Source of the DNA: Synergistales bacterium
GTDB lineage: Bacteria; Synergistota; Synergistia; Synergistales; Synergistaceae
Direction of reading: 5' to 3'
Assembly (NCBI GenBank): GCA_026002695.1
Contig: BOCB01000029.1
Location: 1-19,391, forward strand
Length of the DNA stretch: 19,391 bases
Shown here piece after piece: positions 8,207-16,672 of the stretch. The translations under genes and the position numbers were made by a program. Position 1 is the stretch's first letter. The number at the start of each line of letters is the position of its first letter. The notes beneath the pieces are model-generated. The model was not told the origin of the DNA and did not search any database. It saw only the letters and a list, made by a program, of their open reading frames with translations.

Positions 8207-8235
8207 ATTATATGCGCGAATTAGAGATACTCACA
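8207..8235 (-). promoter_or_regulatory. Candidate internal promoter for the ATPase/TOPRIM pair
   Basis: On the minus strand a perfect TATAAT (8207-8212) lies 35 bases before the ATPase start. The hexamer 17 bases further upstream (TGTGAG, 8230-8235) is a poor -35, so the call rests on the -10 and on its place in the only gap of this part of the operon. Confidence 0.35.
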
Positions 8236-10783
8236 CCCTCCCCGCGCTCAAATCCACGTACATCATCAGCTTCTCGTCCTCGCTGATTACGTTCTCCGGC
8301 AGGCGAGATGCTGTGTCTACTATAAGCTGATAGTTCTTTTCCGTCCACAGTTTGGCAAAGCCGACGCGAATCGCTTCGGTGCGGAACAGTTTCAGCTTGC
8401 CCTTGGTTTCGAGACAGCCCTCGAACTCTTTCAGCAGTTTCTTCTCGCGGAGCTTCGCGACGTCGCCGGATTTCGTTATGTCCGGGATATACCACTTGCC
8501 GCCGGCGTCTTGCAGGAAGTTGTCCTCGAGCAGCACGGAAAGCTCCGGCATCTTCTCGAACTTGTCCACCGTCTTGCACTCCTGCATAAACTTCGGCTGA
8601 AGCTCGGCGTAGGTCTGCGGCGCCGCGAGCTGCTTATACAGCCAGCCTATCGCGGATTTCTCGTTCGTTACGAATAAATCAAACTGTATCGGCTCGACGT
8701 CGTTCGTAATCCGCGCGGTGTCGTACTCGTTTACTTGGTCGGCGAGGAAATACATCTCGTCGCGCTTCAAAAATTTCTCGTCCAACCCCTTGTAAAAATC
8801 AATCGCGTCGAGCGGCACGGAAATTCCATTCATAATATGATACGCCACCATGCGGTCAAACAGCAGATACGCCTGGCGCTCCGCGATAAGCTCGATCCTG
8901 CCGTTTTTAATCACGGCCACGGGCAATTTCTCCAAATGCTGCCGCACGAAAGCCCACGCGGTTTCCTCGTTGCCCGCCCGCGCGATAAAGTCGCGCTTGA
9001 AGCTGTCTTTGGGTTTGTATGCCGAGATAACGAGGTCTTGCTTGACCGCCGAGGTCGTAGTTACCTGTTTGAAACTGCTTTGCTGTTTGTCCAATGTCCG
9101 CACGTCAGCTATGATGAAGCCCGAACGCTGCAAGGCTTCCTGTATCGCGTTCCACACAGCGTTCTGTGAGTTGTGAAACTCGACCGTCATCCACCGCCCC
9201 GGCTTCAACACGCGGTAGTATTCCGAAAAGCACTGCGTCATCAGTGCCTGATACTCATGTAATCCCTTTCCCTGAACGAGATTCATAATCGCTTCGCTCT
9301 TTTGGTTGGTGATAACTTTCAACCATGCCTCCCACAGAAACGAAAGCTCCGAATAGTTCAAATTTCCACCGAACGGAGGGTCAGTGAAGATGTAGTCGAT
9401 AGAGGAATCATTGATAGTTTTTACTCCCGTTGTTGACTGGCAGGATATAACCACATTTTTACCGGTTGGATAGTTAAACTGAACGGCTTTTCTTATTTTC
9501 TCATCAAATGTCCGCAATGCGTTTGTTTCAACGCTAAATGACGGGATATAGAGTGTTCCTGAAAGCCCAGTACCGACCCAACCGCCGCCGCCATTGAAAA
9601 AATAGCTTATAAGTACACGCAGTTGCTTTGTACATCTCGATAGCAAAGAGGTATATTCCATAGCAAGTCGAGACGTTCCAAGGCATTTTCTTGCTACTGC
9701 TAGCACTGCCAAATTCCGTCGTGTATAAAACTGATGGACGTGCGTTATTCCGTAGCGGTCATTGCGGCGGCTCTCGCTGCCCTCGCACATTCTACCTGTC
9801 GGATACCAATATGGAATCTCCATATTGTCGATCTTCTCTATCATCGCGAGGTCATAATTGTCAGGCGTTTTCTCATAACGCTTTTTACCGATAGAATAGT
9901 TTATCAACACAGGCACTTGCTTTGACATCGTAACGGTTTCATTCAAACTCTTATCAAAATGCGTTTCTTGTGCATGTTCGCAGTCAGTTTTTTTCAATTC
10001 ACTTTGGCAATGCGGACAATGGAATTTGTCACGGACTTTGCCTTTTTCCTTGTCTAATGCTACGTCCCAAAGTGCAAAATTTTCAGAGCAGGTAGGACAA
10101 ATAAGCACATCAGACCAAACCGTACAGTTAATCCTACCCGAAATCGGGTTACTGTCAATATCTGTCTGTGCTTTGCCGTCTGCAACGTGCTGTGTTTCGT
10201 ACATCCATCCGCATTCTTTCTCACATTCGGCGAGAATCCGCTCGGCTTCGCTCTGAAATTCCTGCACGTCCACAGGCGTGTTGTAGTTGTAGGCAATAAA
10301 TGTCGCGGCGGGTGAAAGGTCGGAGAGGATAGCCTTCCTCGCGCCCCACTCAACGCCGGGCATTTCGCTTTCAATCACAGCCTTAAACGCGTCGTCGGGA
10401 TTGCCGCACATCTGCGCGGCGACGCCCGTCATGCCCGTGCCGCAAAAACCGTCGAACACGAGATCGCCCGGCTTGGTGTAATGGAGAATATAACGCATAA
10501 TCGCCTTGTGCGGCACTTTGGTGTGGTAGCTGTGCGCGTTGTAAATCGGGTCGTTCTTGCCCTCGCTCACGTCGGCGGCGAAAGGCTCGCAGTGGTAGTC
10601 ATCCGTCGCTTCGTCGTAGGGCGTTCCGTTCTCGCGGATAAAGTCCTCAATAAAGGGATTAGGGCAGGCGGTATAATACGGCGCGTCGGACAGCGCGATG
10701 ATGTCCTCGTCCTTAGCGACGGGGAAGCCTTCGATGTGGCGAATCTTATCAATATCCGCTTTGGTGAGCTTGCGGCGGTTCAT
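8231..10783 (-). CDS. pglX: BREX adenine-specific DNA methyltransferase PglX (PglXI type)
   Basis: The 850-residue protein carries the AdoMet-binding motif I LVFDGFCGTGMTG (D111, G115-G117) and the catalytic motif IV FTDPPFGGNLNY (D468-F471), marking an N6-adenine methyltransferase. About 350 residues separate them, including a zinc-ribbon-like pair CPTC...CPHC near 230-260. In BREX the enzyme methylates host DNA at an asymmetric site and is required for both self-marking and exclusion. The N-terminal LTKADIDKIRHIEGFP and late sections look like the PglXI branch used by BREX type 3 and DISARM relatives. The ATG at 10783 is 3 bases after the previous stop, with GAGGGG upstream. The centre of the gene is visibly more AT-rich than its ends. 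The frame is intact. Confidence 0.85.
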   Translation of the reverse strand: MNRRKLTKADIDKIRHIEGFPVAKDEDIIALSDAPYYTACPNPFIEDFIRENGTPYDEATDDYHCEPFAADVSEGKNDPIYNAHSYHTKVPHKAIMRYILHYTKPGDLVFDGFCGTGMTGVAAQMCGNPDDAFKAVIESEMPGVEWGARKAILSDLSPAATFIAYNYNTPVDVQEFQSEAERILAECEKECGWMYETQHVADGKAQTDIDSNPISGRINCTVWSDVLICPTCSENFALWDVALDKEKGKVRDKFHCPHCQSELKKTDCEHAQETHFDKSLNETVTMSKQVPVLINYSIGKKRYEKTPDNYDLAMIEKIDNMEIPYWYPTGRMCEGSESRRNDRYGITHVHQFYTRRNLAVLAVARKCLGTSRLAMEYTSLLSRCTKQLRVLISYFFNGGGGWVGTGLSGTLYIPSFSVETNALRTFDEKIRKAVQFNYPTGKNVVISCQSTTGVKTINDSSIDYIFTDPPFGGNLNYSELSFLWEAWLKVITNQKSEAIMNLVQGKGLHEYQALMTQCFSEYYRVLKPGRWMTVEFHNSQNAVWNAIQEALQRSGFIIADVRTLDKQQSSFKQVTTTSAVKQDLVISAYKPKDSFKRDFIARAGNEETAWAFVRQHLEKLPVAVIKNGRIELIAERQAYLLFDRMVAYHIMNGISVPLDAIDFYKGLDEKFLKRDEMYFLADQVNEYDTARITNDVEPIQFDLFVTNEKSAIGWLYKQLAAPQTYAELQPKFMQECKTVDKFEKMPELSVLLEDNFLQDAGGKWYIPDITKSGDVAKLREKKLLKEFEGCLETKGKLKLFRTEAIRVGFAKLWTEKNYQLIVDTASRLPENVISEDEKLMMYVDLSAGRV

Positions 10784-10786
10784 AGT

Positions 10787-11323
10787 TTATTCATCCCCTC
10801 GTGTTTGGCTGATATATCCATCTTTTACCGCGTGTTCAGCCGATATTGCAATAATGCTCGCGTTCCATATACGCAGTTTGTTTCTCATTTCTCGCCTTAA
10901 CGACTCGGAGACCGGGCGCAGCCATTCCGGTTTTGCGCTCTTTACAACAAGTATATATCGAATTTCCGGTTGCGTCATGCCACTCGCGGAAAAGCTTGTT
11001 GGCAATTCTTGCTCCCTGTCAGCTTTGAAACCGAGCATACTGGACGCAAACAGTTCTGTCGTGTCAGCGAATTTACAATAAATCTCCTTGATGTAGTCCT
11101 CAAAAGGTTCGCTGCCCTTTGCGCTTTTGGGATTTGGAACAGAAGTTTTAGCTTCCAGAAGCTTAAAGCAATTTGGCTTGTCCTCATCTATAAATATAAA
11201 TTCAACAGCCTTGAACCCCGCGCCGAAGGATTTTCGCAATGCGGATTTTTCCCAATACAAGAACCTGTCCGTATCGAACGAGTCAAAGCTCATGCCCGAT
11301 TCTACTATTGGCGGCACTTTCAT
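10787..11323 (-). CDS. Small protein with a PD-(D/E)XK-like nuclease motif, partner of the ATPase
   Basis: The 178-residue protein is not a family I can name. Residues 40-59 read VEFIFID, a short loop, then KLLEAKTS. This is the beta-strand, acidic residue and E-x-K arrangement (E41, D46, E57, K59) of PD-(D/E)XK nucleases. There is no signal peptide or membrane segment. Its ATG overlaps the ATPase stop by 4 bases (ATGA), strong translational coupling, and pglX begins 3 bases after its stop. The context suggests that it is the effector of the ATPase, a two-gene module lodged in the BREX operon. Alternatively it could be an inhibitor or adaptor whose E-x-K is accidental. The nuclease call is inference from one motif. 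Confidence 0.6.
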   Translation of the reverse strand: MKVPPIVESGMSFDSFDTDRFLYWEKSALRKSFGAGFKAVEFIFIDEDKPNCFKLLEAKTSVPNPKSAKGSEPFEDYIKEIYCKFADTTELFASSMLGFKADREQELPTSFSASGMTQPEIRYILVVKSAKPEWLRPVSESLRREMRNKLRIWNASIIAISAEHAVKDGYISQTRGDE

Positions 11324-12327
11324 TGCAGCGCCTTCTCGACTTCTTCCTCATACAGGCGGATTGACTGCTCAACGATGAGGTTGTTATCAAGCATCTCAAA
11401 ATCACTGTTGCTTTCAGAGGTTACCGTTCCGCCGTATTTATAAAGAGCGTGGAACACGATTTTATCCTCTCCCGGTTTCAGCAGATTGAGGTATTTGGCA
11501 ACAAAATAATTGTGCGTCGCAAGGAACACCTGAACACCGTTGCTCTGTAATTCAAAGAGAATTTTTACAAGTGCGGGAATGTTCTTGGGATTGATATTGG
11601 CTTCCGGCTCGTCCCAAAAGAGTACGGAGCCGGAGCGCAGATTGCCCGTTTCAATCAGCCTGTAAATACACGCAAATTTCTTAAACCCCTCGGATTCCGT
11701 TGAGAATCCTACTTTACCGCCGTCCCTGTTGATATAATATTTATTATTGTTATATTCGACTTTGCCGCCAATGATTCGGGTAATGGCGTCAATCATCTTT
11801 TGTTCGGTTTCAGATAGCTCACGTAACTCCGAGACGCCGCATTTGTTCAAAATATCAATGAGCGTATCGTCAAGAGGGAGCTTCCTCGTGATATAGTCCT
11901 TTTCAATACCGGAGTGCGACAACATCTCCTTTGCTGGGATAAAAGCCGAGGGGGTTTTCTCTTTACCGTATGAGTTATCAGGACTGCCTTCATAGGCGAC
12001 ATCCAAATATTTGTTGGGAGGAGCGGCAACTTTTATATGCAGCACTGAGCTGCCTTTGTCATTTAGCACAGGCGCAAGACTTATCAATGTTCTATTAAAT
12101 CTGCTGCTATCCTTGGAATCTATTGTATTGGAAGATAGCATGCAGCTATTTAACTTTTTTACAAAGGACGACTCAACTTCGTTTTCGCAAAAGGCATACA
12201 GTAGCTTGAGCAAATGCGTTTTGCCCACGCCGTTTTCACCGATAAAGACATTGATTCCGTCGGAAAAATTCATCTCCAGACTTTCAAAGACAGTGAAATT
12301 CTCTACAAACATTGACTGTATTGACAT
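11320..12327 (-). CDS. AAA/ABC-type ATPase of a second nested module
   Basis: The 335-residue protein starts IQSMFVENFTVFESLEMNF and has Walker A GENGVGKTHLL (30-40), a signature-like region around 209-217 (STESEGFKK), Walker B SVLFWDEPEANINP (D239, E240) and the switch histidine H272 in ATHNYF. This is the compact RecF/OLD-like ATPase seen in PtuA, AbiL and other defence pairs, without coiled-coil arms long enough for an SMC protein. The AGGAGG site for its ATG at 12327 lies over the end of the DUF3791 gene, 5 bases upstream, and it overlaps the next gene by 4 bases. It therefore belongs to one transcript with its neighbours. It is intact and is not a standard BREX component. Confidence 0.85.
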   Translation of the reverse strand: MSIQSMFVENFTVFESLEMNFSDGINVFIGENGVGKTHLLKLLYAFCENEVESSFVKKLNSCMLSSNTIDSKDSSRFNRTLISLAPVLNDKGSSVLHIKVAAPPNKYLDVAYEGSPDNSYGKEKTPSAFIPAKEMLSHSGIEKDYITRKLPLDDTLIDILNKCGVSELRELSETEQKMIDAITRIIGGKVEYNNNKYYINRDGGKVGFSTESEGFKKFACIYRLIETGNLRSGSVLFWDEPEANINPKNIPALVKILFELQSNGVQVFLATHNYFVAKYLNLLKPGEDKIVFHALYKYGGTVTSESNSDFEMLDNNLIVEQSIRLYEEEVEKALQ

Positions 12328-12332
12328 TATTA

Positions 12333-12554
12333 TTACCTCCTACCAGCGACCTTTTTTTCCTGATACGCTTGGTATTCGTCCAGTTCCTCCATTAGATAGC
12401 GTGTACCCTGAATATGCAGAAGTTCATACAAGTCTATGATGTAATCGTCAAAATGATATTTCTTAAATTGTCCATAGACTTGCGCGCCGGTTAAATGTCT
12501 CTGCTGTTTATATGCTTCCATGCAGAATATGAGAAACTTAACTTTTTCGTCCAT
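12333..12554 (-). CDS. DUF3791 family protein
   Basis: Starting at the ATG at 12554, which follows the previous stop by 1 base and has GGAGG upstream, the product is 73 residues: MDEKVKFLIFCMEAYKQQ, then LTGAQVYGQF and LYELLHIQGTRYLMEELDEY. This is the DUF3791 pattern: charged start, conserved G-x-x-V-Y, LH and G-Y/Y-L. An in-frame upstream ATG at 12602 would overlap the preceding gene and lacks support. DUF3791 genes typically sit beside a DUF3990 gene in a presumed toxin-antitoxin cassette, DUF3990 being related to ADP-ribosyltransferase toxins. Here the DUF3990 gene survives only as a tail (12808-12972), so this may be an orphan antitoxin-side component. Its tight coupling to the ATPase gene is noteworthy. 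Confidence 0.75.
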   Translation of the reverse strand: MDEKVKFLIFCMEAYKQQRHLTGAQVYGQFKKYHFDDYIIDLYELLHIQGTRYLMEELDEYQAYQEKKVAGRR

Positions 12555-12555
12555 C

Positions 12556-12795
12556 TCACTGTTCCTCCGGGAAAGTAATTGTGCCTGTTTCAATTTCCTC
12601 AATCAGTAAATCACACAGCAACAGAGGGCTCAAATGCCACAACGCCGTTTCTTCGTCCTCAAGCGTCGCGTAAAGCCGCGATTCGTAAAGCGTGCCGATT
12701 GCTTCCTCCCATGCCGCGCCTTTTTCCCTTATGTATTGCTCGACAATTTTGGGAACAATCATTTTCAGTATTCCCGCAAATCGGTTTGCTTCCAT
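12556..12795 (-). CDS. Uncharacterised 79-residue protein of a DUF3990/DUF3791-type cassette
   Basis: The product (ILKMIVPKIVEQYIREKG..., ending GTITFPEEQ) resembles small proteins found beside DUF3990 and DUF3791 genes. Typical elements are the IVEQYI helix, an ALGTFYESRLY-like segment (here AIGTLYESRLYATLEDEE) and WHLSP. I do not know a function; a role as antitoxin or accessory is inferred from the company it keeps. The ATG at 12795 is preceded by TAGGAGGGAATTCC, in which the stop of the DUF3990 remnant forms part of the ribosome binding site. That shows the original coupled order: toxin, this gene, DUF3791. Intact. Confidence 0.65.
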   Translation of the reverse strand: MEANRFAGILKMIVPKIVEQYIREKGAAWEEAIGTLYESRLYATLEDEETALWHLSPLLLCDLLIEEIETGTITFPEEQ

Positions 12796-12807
12796 TGGAA
12801 TTCCCTC

Positions 12808-12972
12808 CTAAACGCGATAGCTCGACCGAAAGCGAAGCATCTTTAACGCCGCGTCAGTCTTGAAAACAAACTGGTCAAAGAGTGACTTTATTTTTAATGC
12901 AACGATTGCCCTGTCCCTCGTTAACGTACCGTCAATGTAGAGACCTATAGCCTCATATACATCATCGTCAGC
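12808..12972 (-). pseudogene. DUF3990 toxin-like gene, C-terminal remnant
   Basis: Reading the minus strand from 12972 to the TAG at 12808-12810 gives 54 codons beginning ADDDVYEAIGLYIDGTL, continuing with LKIKSLFDQFVFKTD and AALKMLRF. This is the conserved C-terminal third of DUF3990 proteins (ADD, Y-x-x-G, K-x-L-x-D-Q-x-V-F-K-T, AL-x-x-L-x-F). There is no start codon, and an in-frame stop precedes it at 12973-12975. The usual 100 or so N-terminal residues, holding the presumed ADP-ribosyltransferase site, are replaced by the end of brxC 25 bases upstream. The remnant cannot be toxic. It is too short and start-less for ordinary gene finders. Confidence 0.8.
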
Positions 12973-12997
12973 CTATAGTAACATACTTAACGCTCCA

Positions 12998-15900
12998 TTA
13001 CTGCCGAACTATAATCCGCAGTTTCGATTTGTCCTTGTCTTTGGACAATCCGGCGACTACCTCTTCGATCTTCGCCCTGAAGGTGTCCACGTCGCAAGCC
13101 CCTAACGCGGCGAGCTTGTCGATTAGCTCCGTGCCGCTGACCGTAACGGAATCGAAACCCTTCAACAGGTCTTTGACCGTGTTCACGAAGAAAGTGTCTA
13201 CCTTTTCGGGCAGAGCCGCGTTATTGATTAACGTGTCGATTGCCGTCTGCTGTTCCGAGGACAAAAACGACTTTTGAGCCAGCACGAGCGGGTCTGAAAT
13301 CGTGTTGAGCAACGTCGCCGTCCATTCGGCGCAAAGCGCGTCAAGGCGATCCTCCATCGTGTCCATCGCGCCCTTCACGAGCGGCTCGCTGCCTCCGAGC
13401 TGAAAGCCGCATTTCGGGCAGAAGTGCGACGTTTTCAACATCTCCGGCGTCAGCTCGTAGCAAACTTTCAGCGCGGCGAGGTCGGTCTGAAGCGCTTTCA
13501 GTTTCGCCACGGACAGTATCTCCGTAAGAACCTCCAAGCGTTTCAAATTTGCAAACACAGGCGAATCCATAAGCTCGACTTTTCGCTTGTATTCCGTCGC
13601 CGAGAGACGGCGTTTCTTGTGTTCCTCAAAGTATATATTGATGTACGCGTCCTTTACCGCCGTGAGCGCTTCGTTTATCTCCATAGCGGCGGCCTCTCCG
13701 AACGTGCCTGCGCCGATGTTGTCGCGTATCTGCCTAAAGGCGGATTTGGTGCTCTCAATATTTGATTTTAAGCTCTCAGCAATGGGAAGCGGCTCAATAC
13801 CCATTAAGTAGCCGACGTTCACCGCGCACTCGTTTTTGAACGTGTCATACTCCAACACGGTCTTGACTGCGGCGATGTCAGCCGCAAGCTCTTCAACCTC
13901 GCTCCTTGTGTGCGTGAAGTTGTTGAGCTTCGCCACGGTGTTGAAGCGGCTGTGGAAGTTGCCGAGCATCTCCGTAACGCGCTTCGCCGCCGACTTATAC
14001 TGATCTGAGATATGCGAGGCAATCAACGGTTCTCCCCAAAGCGAGAAATCGCCGTCCAATTTTGACTTCGCCCGCACTGCCGCGTCTACCGTTTCCTTAG
14101 CTTTGGAGAGCAGTTTTTCAAGCCCGACTTCGCGGCTGTTCGGGTTTGTTATCATTCCGACCGGCAGCTCAAGCGCCTCGAACAGCCGAACAAGCTCCGC
14201 GAGCTGTAAGTCCTTCGGCTTGCTGAGGTGCTTGAACTCATATATGTCGATAACACCGGTTTTCGGTATGCTTTCAAGGCTCGACGCGGAAAGCGCCGCG
14301 CCGCTTTTCAGCGTGATTACCGCGCGCCCGACATACACAAGTCCCAGCAGCGCGATAGGCAGCAGACCGTAGCTTATCTTGAACTTTTTATCAATGTAGG
14401 TATTGAACGATTCGTCGTATATGTCGCTGAAATTGAGAACAGCGCCCGGCGGCAGCTTATCGAGCAAAGCAGCGTAATATCCGGCGTACTTTGAGTTAGC
14501 AATGGTAATGTTCTCTCCGTTCAGAAGCCCGAAGCTGTCCAGCATAGAGTTCGCAAGCTGATTCTTCTTCCCCGCAAAGCGGTCGAACGCCTCACGTATT
14601 GCCTCGGCTTGGTTCTTTATCGTTACCGTGGTCTTGAACACGGGAAACTCCGGGTACTTCTCCGTAAACCAAGCGTCGAGCAGCAGGGACGAAACCAAAT
14701 CAACCGTTTCCTTGAAGGGGTTATCAGGTTTGTAGCTGCCCTTCATCACTTCAACGGGCTGTTTCTTCACGCCTCCGTAGAGGACATCGAAACAGGTGTT
14801 CTTGTTCTCGGTGAGATACTTCGTCAGCTTCTTCCTGAACACGTCAGCCTTGCTCTGATATGCGGCTTTGTTCTTTTCCTCCGCCAGTCCGCGAAGAATA
14901 CACGCGGCGGCGTAGAGTTTGAGATTGTTCTTAAACTCCTCGTTCGGCTTGAAGAGAAAGAACAACTCGTCGCGCTTTTTCTCTTCGGCATAGGCGGAGC
15001 TGCCGTAAGGCGGCAAGAAATAGATGTAGTAGTCTTGCGGCGGTTGGGCGGTAGGACGGCTTTCCGGTGTGCCGAAGAACAGATAGCCCCTGCGGAAAAT
15101 ATGGTGCGAGAACCAATTCAGAGTATGCTCATAGATTTTGAAGTTGGGCACATACTCGTTCGCGTCCCAATCCAAACAGGAGTAGAGGACGTCGTAGAAG
15201 TAATTGTTCAGGCTGTCGTCCGCGATCGTAGCGGCGCGCTGCGTTATCTTCTCGTCATAATCAATGTCTTTTTTGAGGTCGAGGTAGTACTGCCCGTTAT
15301 CCGCGTCGTGGTCGATAAACTGTCCGCTGACGGTAGTCCTTACATCTTTGAGGACTGCCTGAACAAGCATCTGGAGTGTGTCCGAGCTTTGGTCAGGCAG
15401 TCCGGGCAGATAGAGGCACAGGTCATCGCGCAGGTTCTCGCTCGTCAACCCGGTGCGAAGCTGAATGTCGCCCGTTGTAAGCCTGTGAACCGAGAGCGCG
15501 TTAATGATTTTGAGCGCAATCGGCTTATACGTTTTTTTAGGGAATGAGTGGTTTATAATATCCTCAAGCTGTCCGCTTTTCTCCACCACTTCTTTTATAT
15601 TGGGATCGGCGGATTTATTTTCACGAATGAAGCGCCAGTAGCTGTCGAAGGAAAATATCCCGGGCGAATCCTCGGGAATCTCGGCAGGCATTATTTCACC
15701 GATAATGTTTGAAATATTTTTCAGTACGCTGCGGTTTTCCACAAAATATACTTTATCGAAGACATCAATAAATGCCGGGTGAATTGGGAAAAGCCCTACA
15801 TATTCTTCAAGCCGTTCCGACATATTCGAGTACAGGCTGCAAAACTTTTGCAGATGCTCCCGGATAAGGGCTTTTTGTTCGTCCGTCTTTTTTAATATCC

Positions 15901-16672
15901 TCTCGGAGACAACATACGCGGTATCTTTTTTGCCTATCAACACCTGTTCATACCGCTCTTTTACGCGATCAAGCGTTTGCGCGACAAAAGAAAACCGAGG
16001 ATTATCGAAGAGCTTTTCCTGAACGCCGAAGATAACCCGCAGACGGGAATCTTTGACGATCTCCCCAAGTTCACGCAAAAAGCCCAAGTCCAATATTACA
16101 GAGTGCTCATCTTTTCCTCTGAGATAATCGAGAAACTCGTCTACAACGATGAGATAGCCTTTGTCAGGATACTTTGTCCCAAACACTTGCATCATCTCTG
16201 TTAGAGTCCCTTTGTTATTCGTAATGCTGCCGACATTCGGATACTCAAAGGTCAGACCGCGAGCCTTGAAGTCCTGCTGAACCTTGGAGAGGATTATCTC
16301 GCGAAGCGAAGTTGTAACCGCGCCTATCTCGATACGAACGACCTCAAAGCGCCCCGCAATGACCTCCGCGTCCTTTGCGAAACTCTGATTGCGTAAATAC
16401 GCCAGATTCGATTTATCCAAAGCGACAGCCGAGATGACGGACATCAGGTGTGATTTACCCGTACCGTAGTTGCCGACCAAAAGCACGCCTTTATTGTCTA
16501 CCACCTCGTCAAGTTTAAGCTGCGACAGCATATTGTTCTTAATCTGCGCCGCCATATTGTCCGACATAACATAGCTTCTCACTAAGTTTGACGCTTCGTT
16601 ACTGTCGTTTGAGGCGGTAAGCTGAATGACGCTTTCGATTGGGTCAAACTGTATAATTTCCGAGTATTTCAT
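12998..16672 (-). CDS. brxC: BREX P-loop ATPase BrxC
   Basis: The protein of 1224 residues is the large P-loop ATPase of BREX. Walker A is GNYGTGKS (67-74) in KGVLLVGNYGTGKSHLMSV, and Walker B is LIVVDEFLDYL (D178, E179). Long helical regions and a single late CPKC pair (about 1085) follow. BrxC is essential for BREX defence, belongs to a STAND/ORC-like AAA group, and is thought to act with PglX and PglZ. I start it at the ATG at 16672, which overlaps the brxF stop as ATGA and is preceded by GGAAGGGTGGG; an in-frame ATG 18 bases upstream (16690) is less likely. Length is normal for type 3 BrxC. The frame is open throughout, and a foreign cassette starts within 25 bases of its stop. Confidence 0.9.
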   Translation of the reverse strand: MKYSEIIQFDPIESVIQLTASNDSNEASNLVRSYVMSDNMAAQIKNNMLSQLKLDEVVDNKGVLLVGNYGTGKSHLMSVISAVALDKSNLAYLRNQSFAKDAEVIAGRFEVVRIEIGAVTTSLREIILSKVQQDFKARGLTFEYPNVGSITNNKGTLTEMMQVFGTKYPDKGYLIVVDEFLDYLRGKDEHSVILDLGFLRELGEIVKDSRLRVIFGVQEKLFDNPRFSFVAQTLDRVKERYEQVLIGKKDTAYVVSERILKKTDEQKALIREHLQKFCSLYSNMSERLEEYVGLFPIHPAFIDVFDKVYFVENRSVLKNISNIIGEIMPAEIPEDSPGIFSFDSYWRFIRENKSADPNIKEVVEKSGQLEDIINHSFPKKTYKPIALKIINALSVHRLTTGDIQLRTGLTSENLRDDLCLYLPGLPDQSSDTLQMLVQAVLKDVRTTVSGQFIDHDADNGQYYLDLKKDIDYDEKITQRAATIADDSLNNYFYDVLYSCLDWDANEYVPNFKIYEHTLNWFSHHIFRRGYLFFGTPESRPTAQPPQDYYIYFLPPYGSSAYAEEKKRDELFFLFKPNEEFKNNLKLYAAACILRGLAEEKNKAAYQSKADVFRKKLTKYLTENKNTCFDVLYGGVKKQPVEVMKGSYKPDNPFKETVDLVSSLLLDAWFTEKYPEFPVFKTTVTIKNQAEAIREAFDRFAGKKNQLANSMLDSFGLLNGENITIANSKYAGYYAALLDKLPPGAVLNFSDIYDESFNTYIDKKFKISYGLLPIALLGLVYVGRAVITLKSGAALSASSLESIPKTGVIDIYEFKHLSKPKDLQLAELVRLFEALELPVGMITNPNSREVGLEKLLSKAKETVDAAVRAKSKLDGDFSLWGEPLIASHISDQYKSAAKRVTEMLGNFHSRFNTVAKLNNFTHTRSEVEELAADIAAVKTVLEYDTFKNECAVNVGYLMGIEPLPIAESLKSNIESTKSAFRQIRDNIGAGTFGEAAAMEINEALTAVKDAYINIYFEEHKKRRLSATEYKRKVELMDSPVFANLKRLEVLTEILSVAKLKALQTDLAALKVCYELTPEMLKTSHFCPKCGFQLGGSEPLVKGAMDTMEDRLDALCAEWTATLLNTISDPLVLAQKSFLSSEQQTAIDTLINNAALPEKVDTFFVNTVKDLLKGFDSVTVSGTELIDKLAALGACDVDTFRAKIEEVVAGLSKDKDKSKLRIIVRQ

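Noticed and set aside
12603..12972. Plus-strand frames of 94 and 70 codons over the small genes
   Set aside because: They are antisense to the DUF3990 remnant and the 79-residue gene, which have good starts and family patterns.
14609..15547. 312-codon plus-strand open frame opposite brxC
   Set aside because: It lies entirely antisense to the well-supported BrxC frame, is rich in arginine, valine and leucine as expected from a shadow frame, and has no recognisable domain or ribosome binding site.
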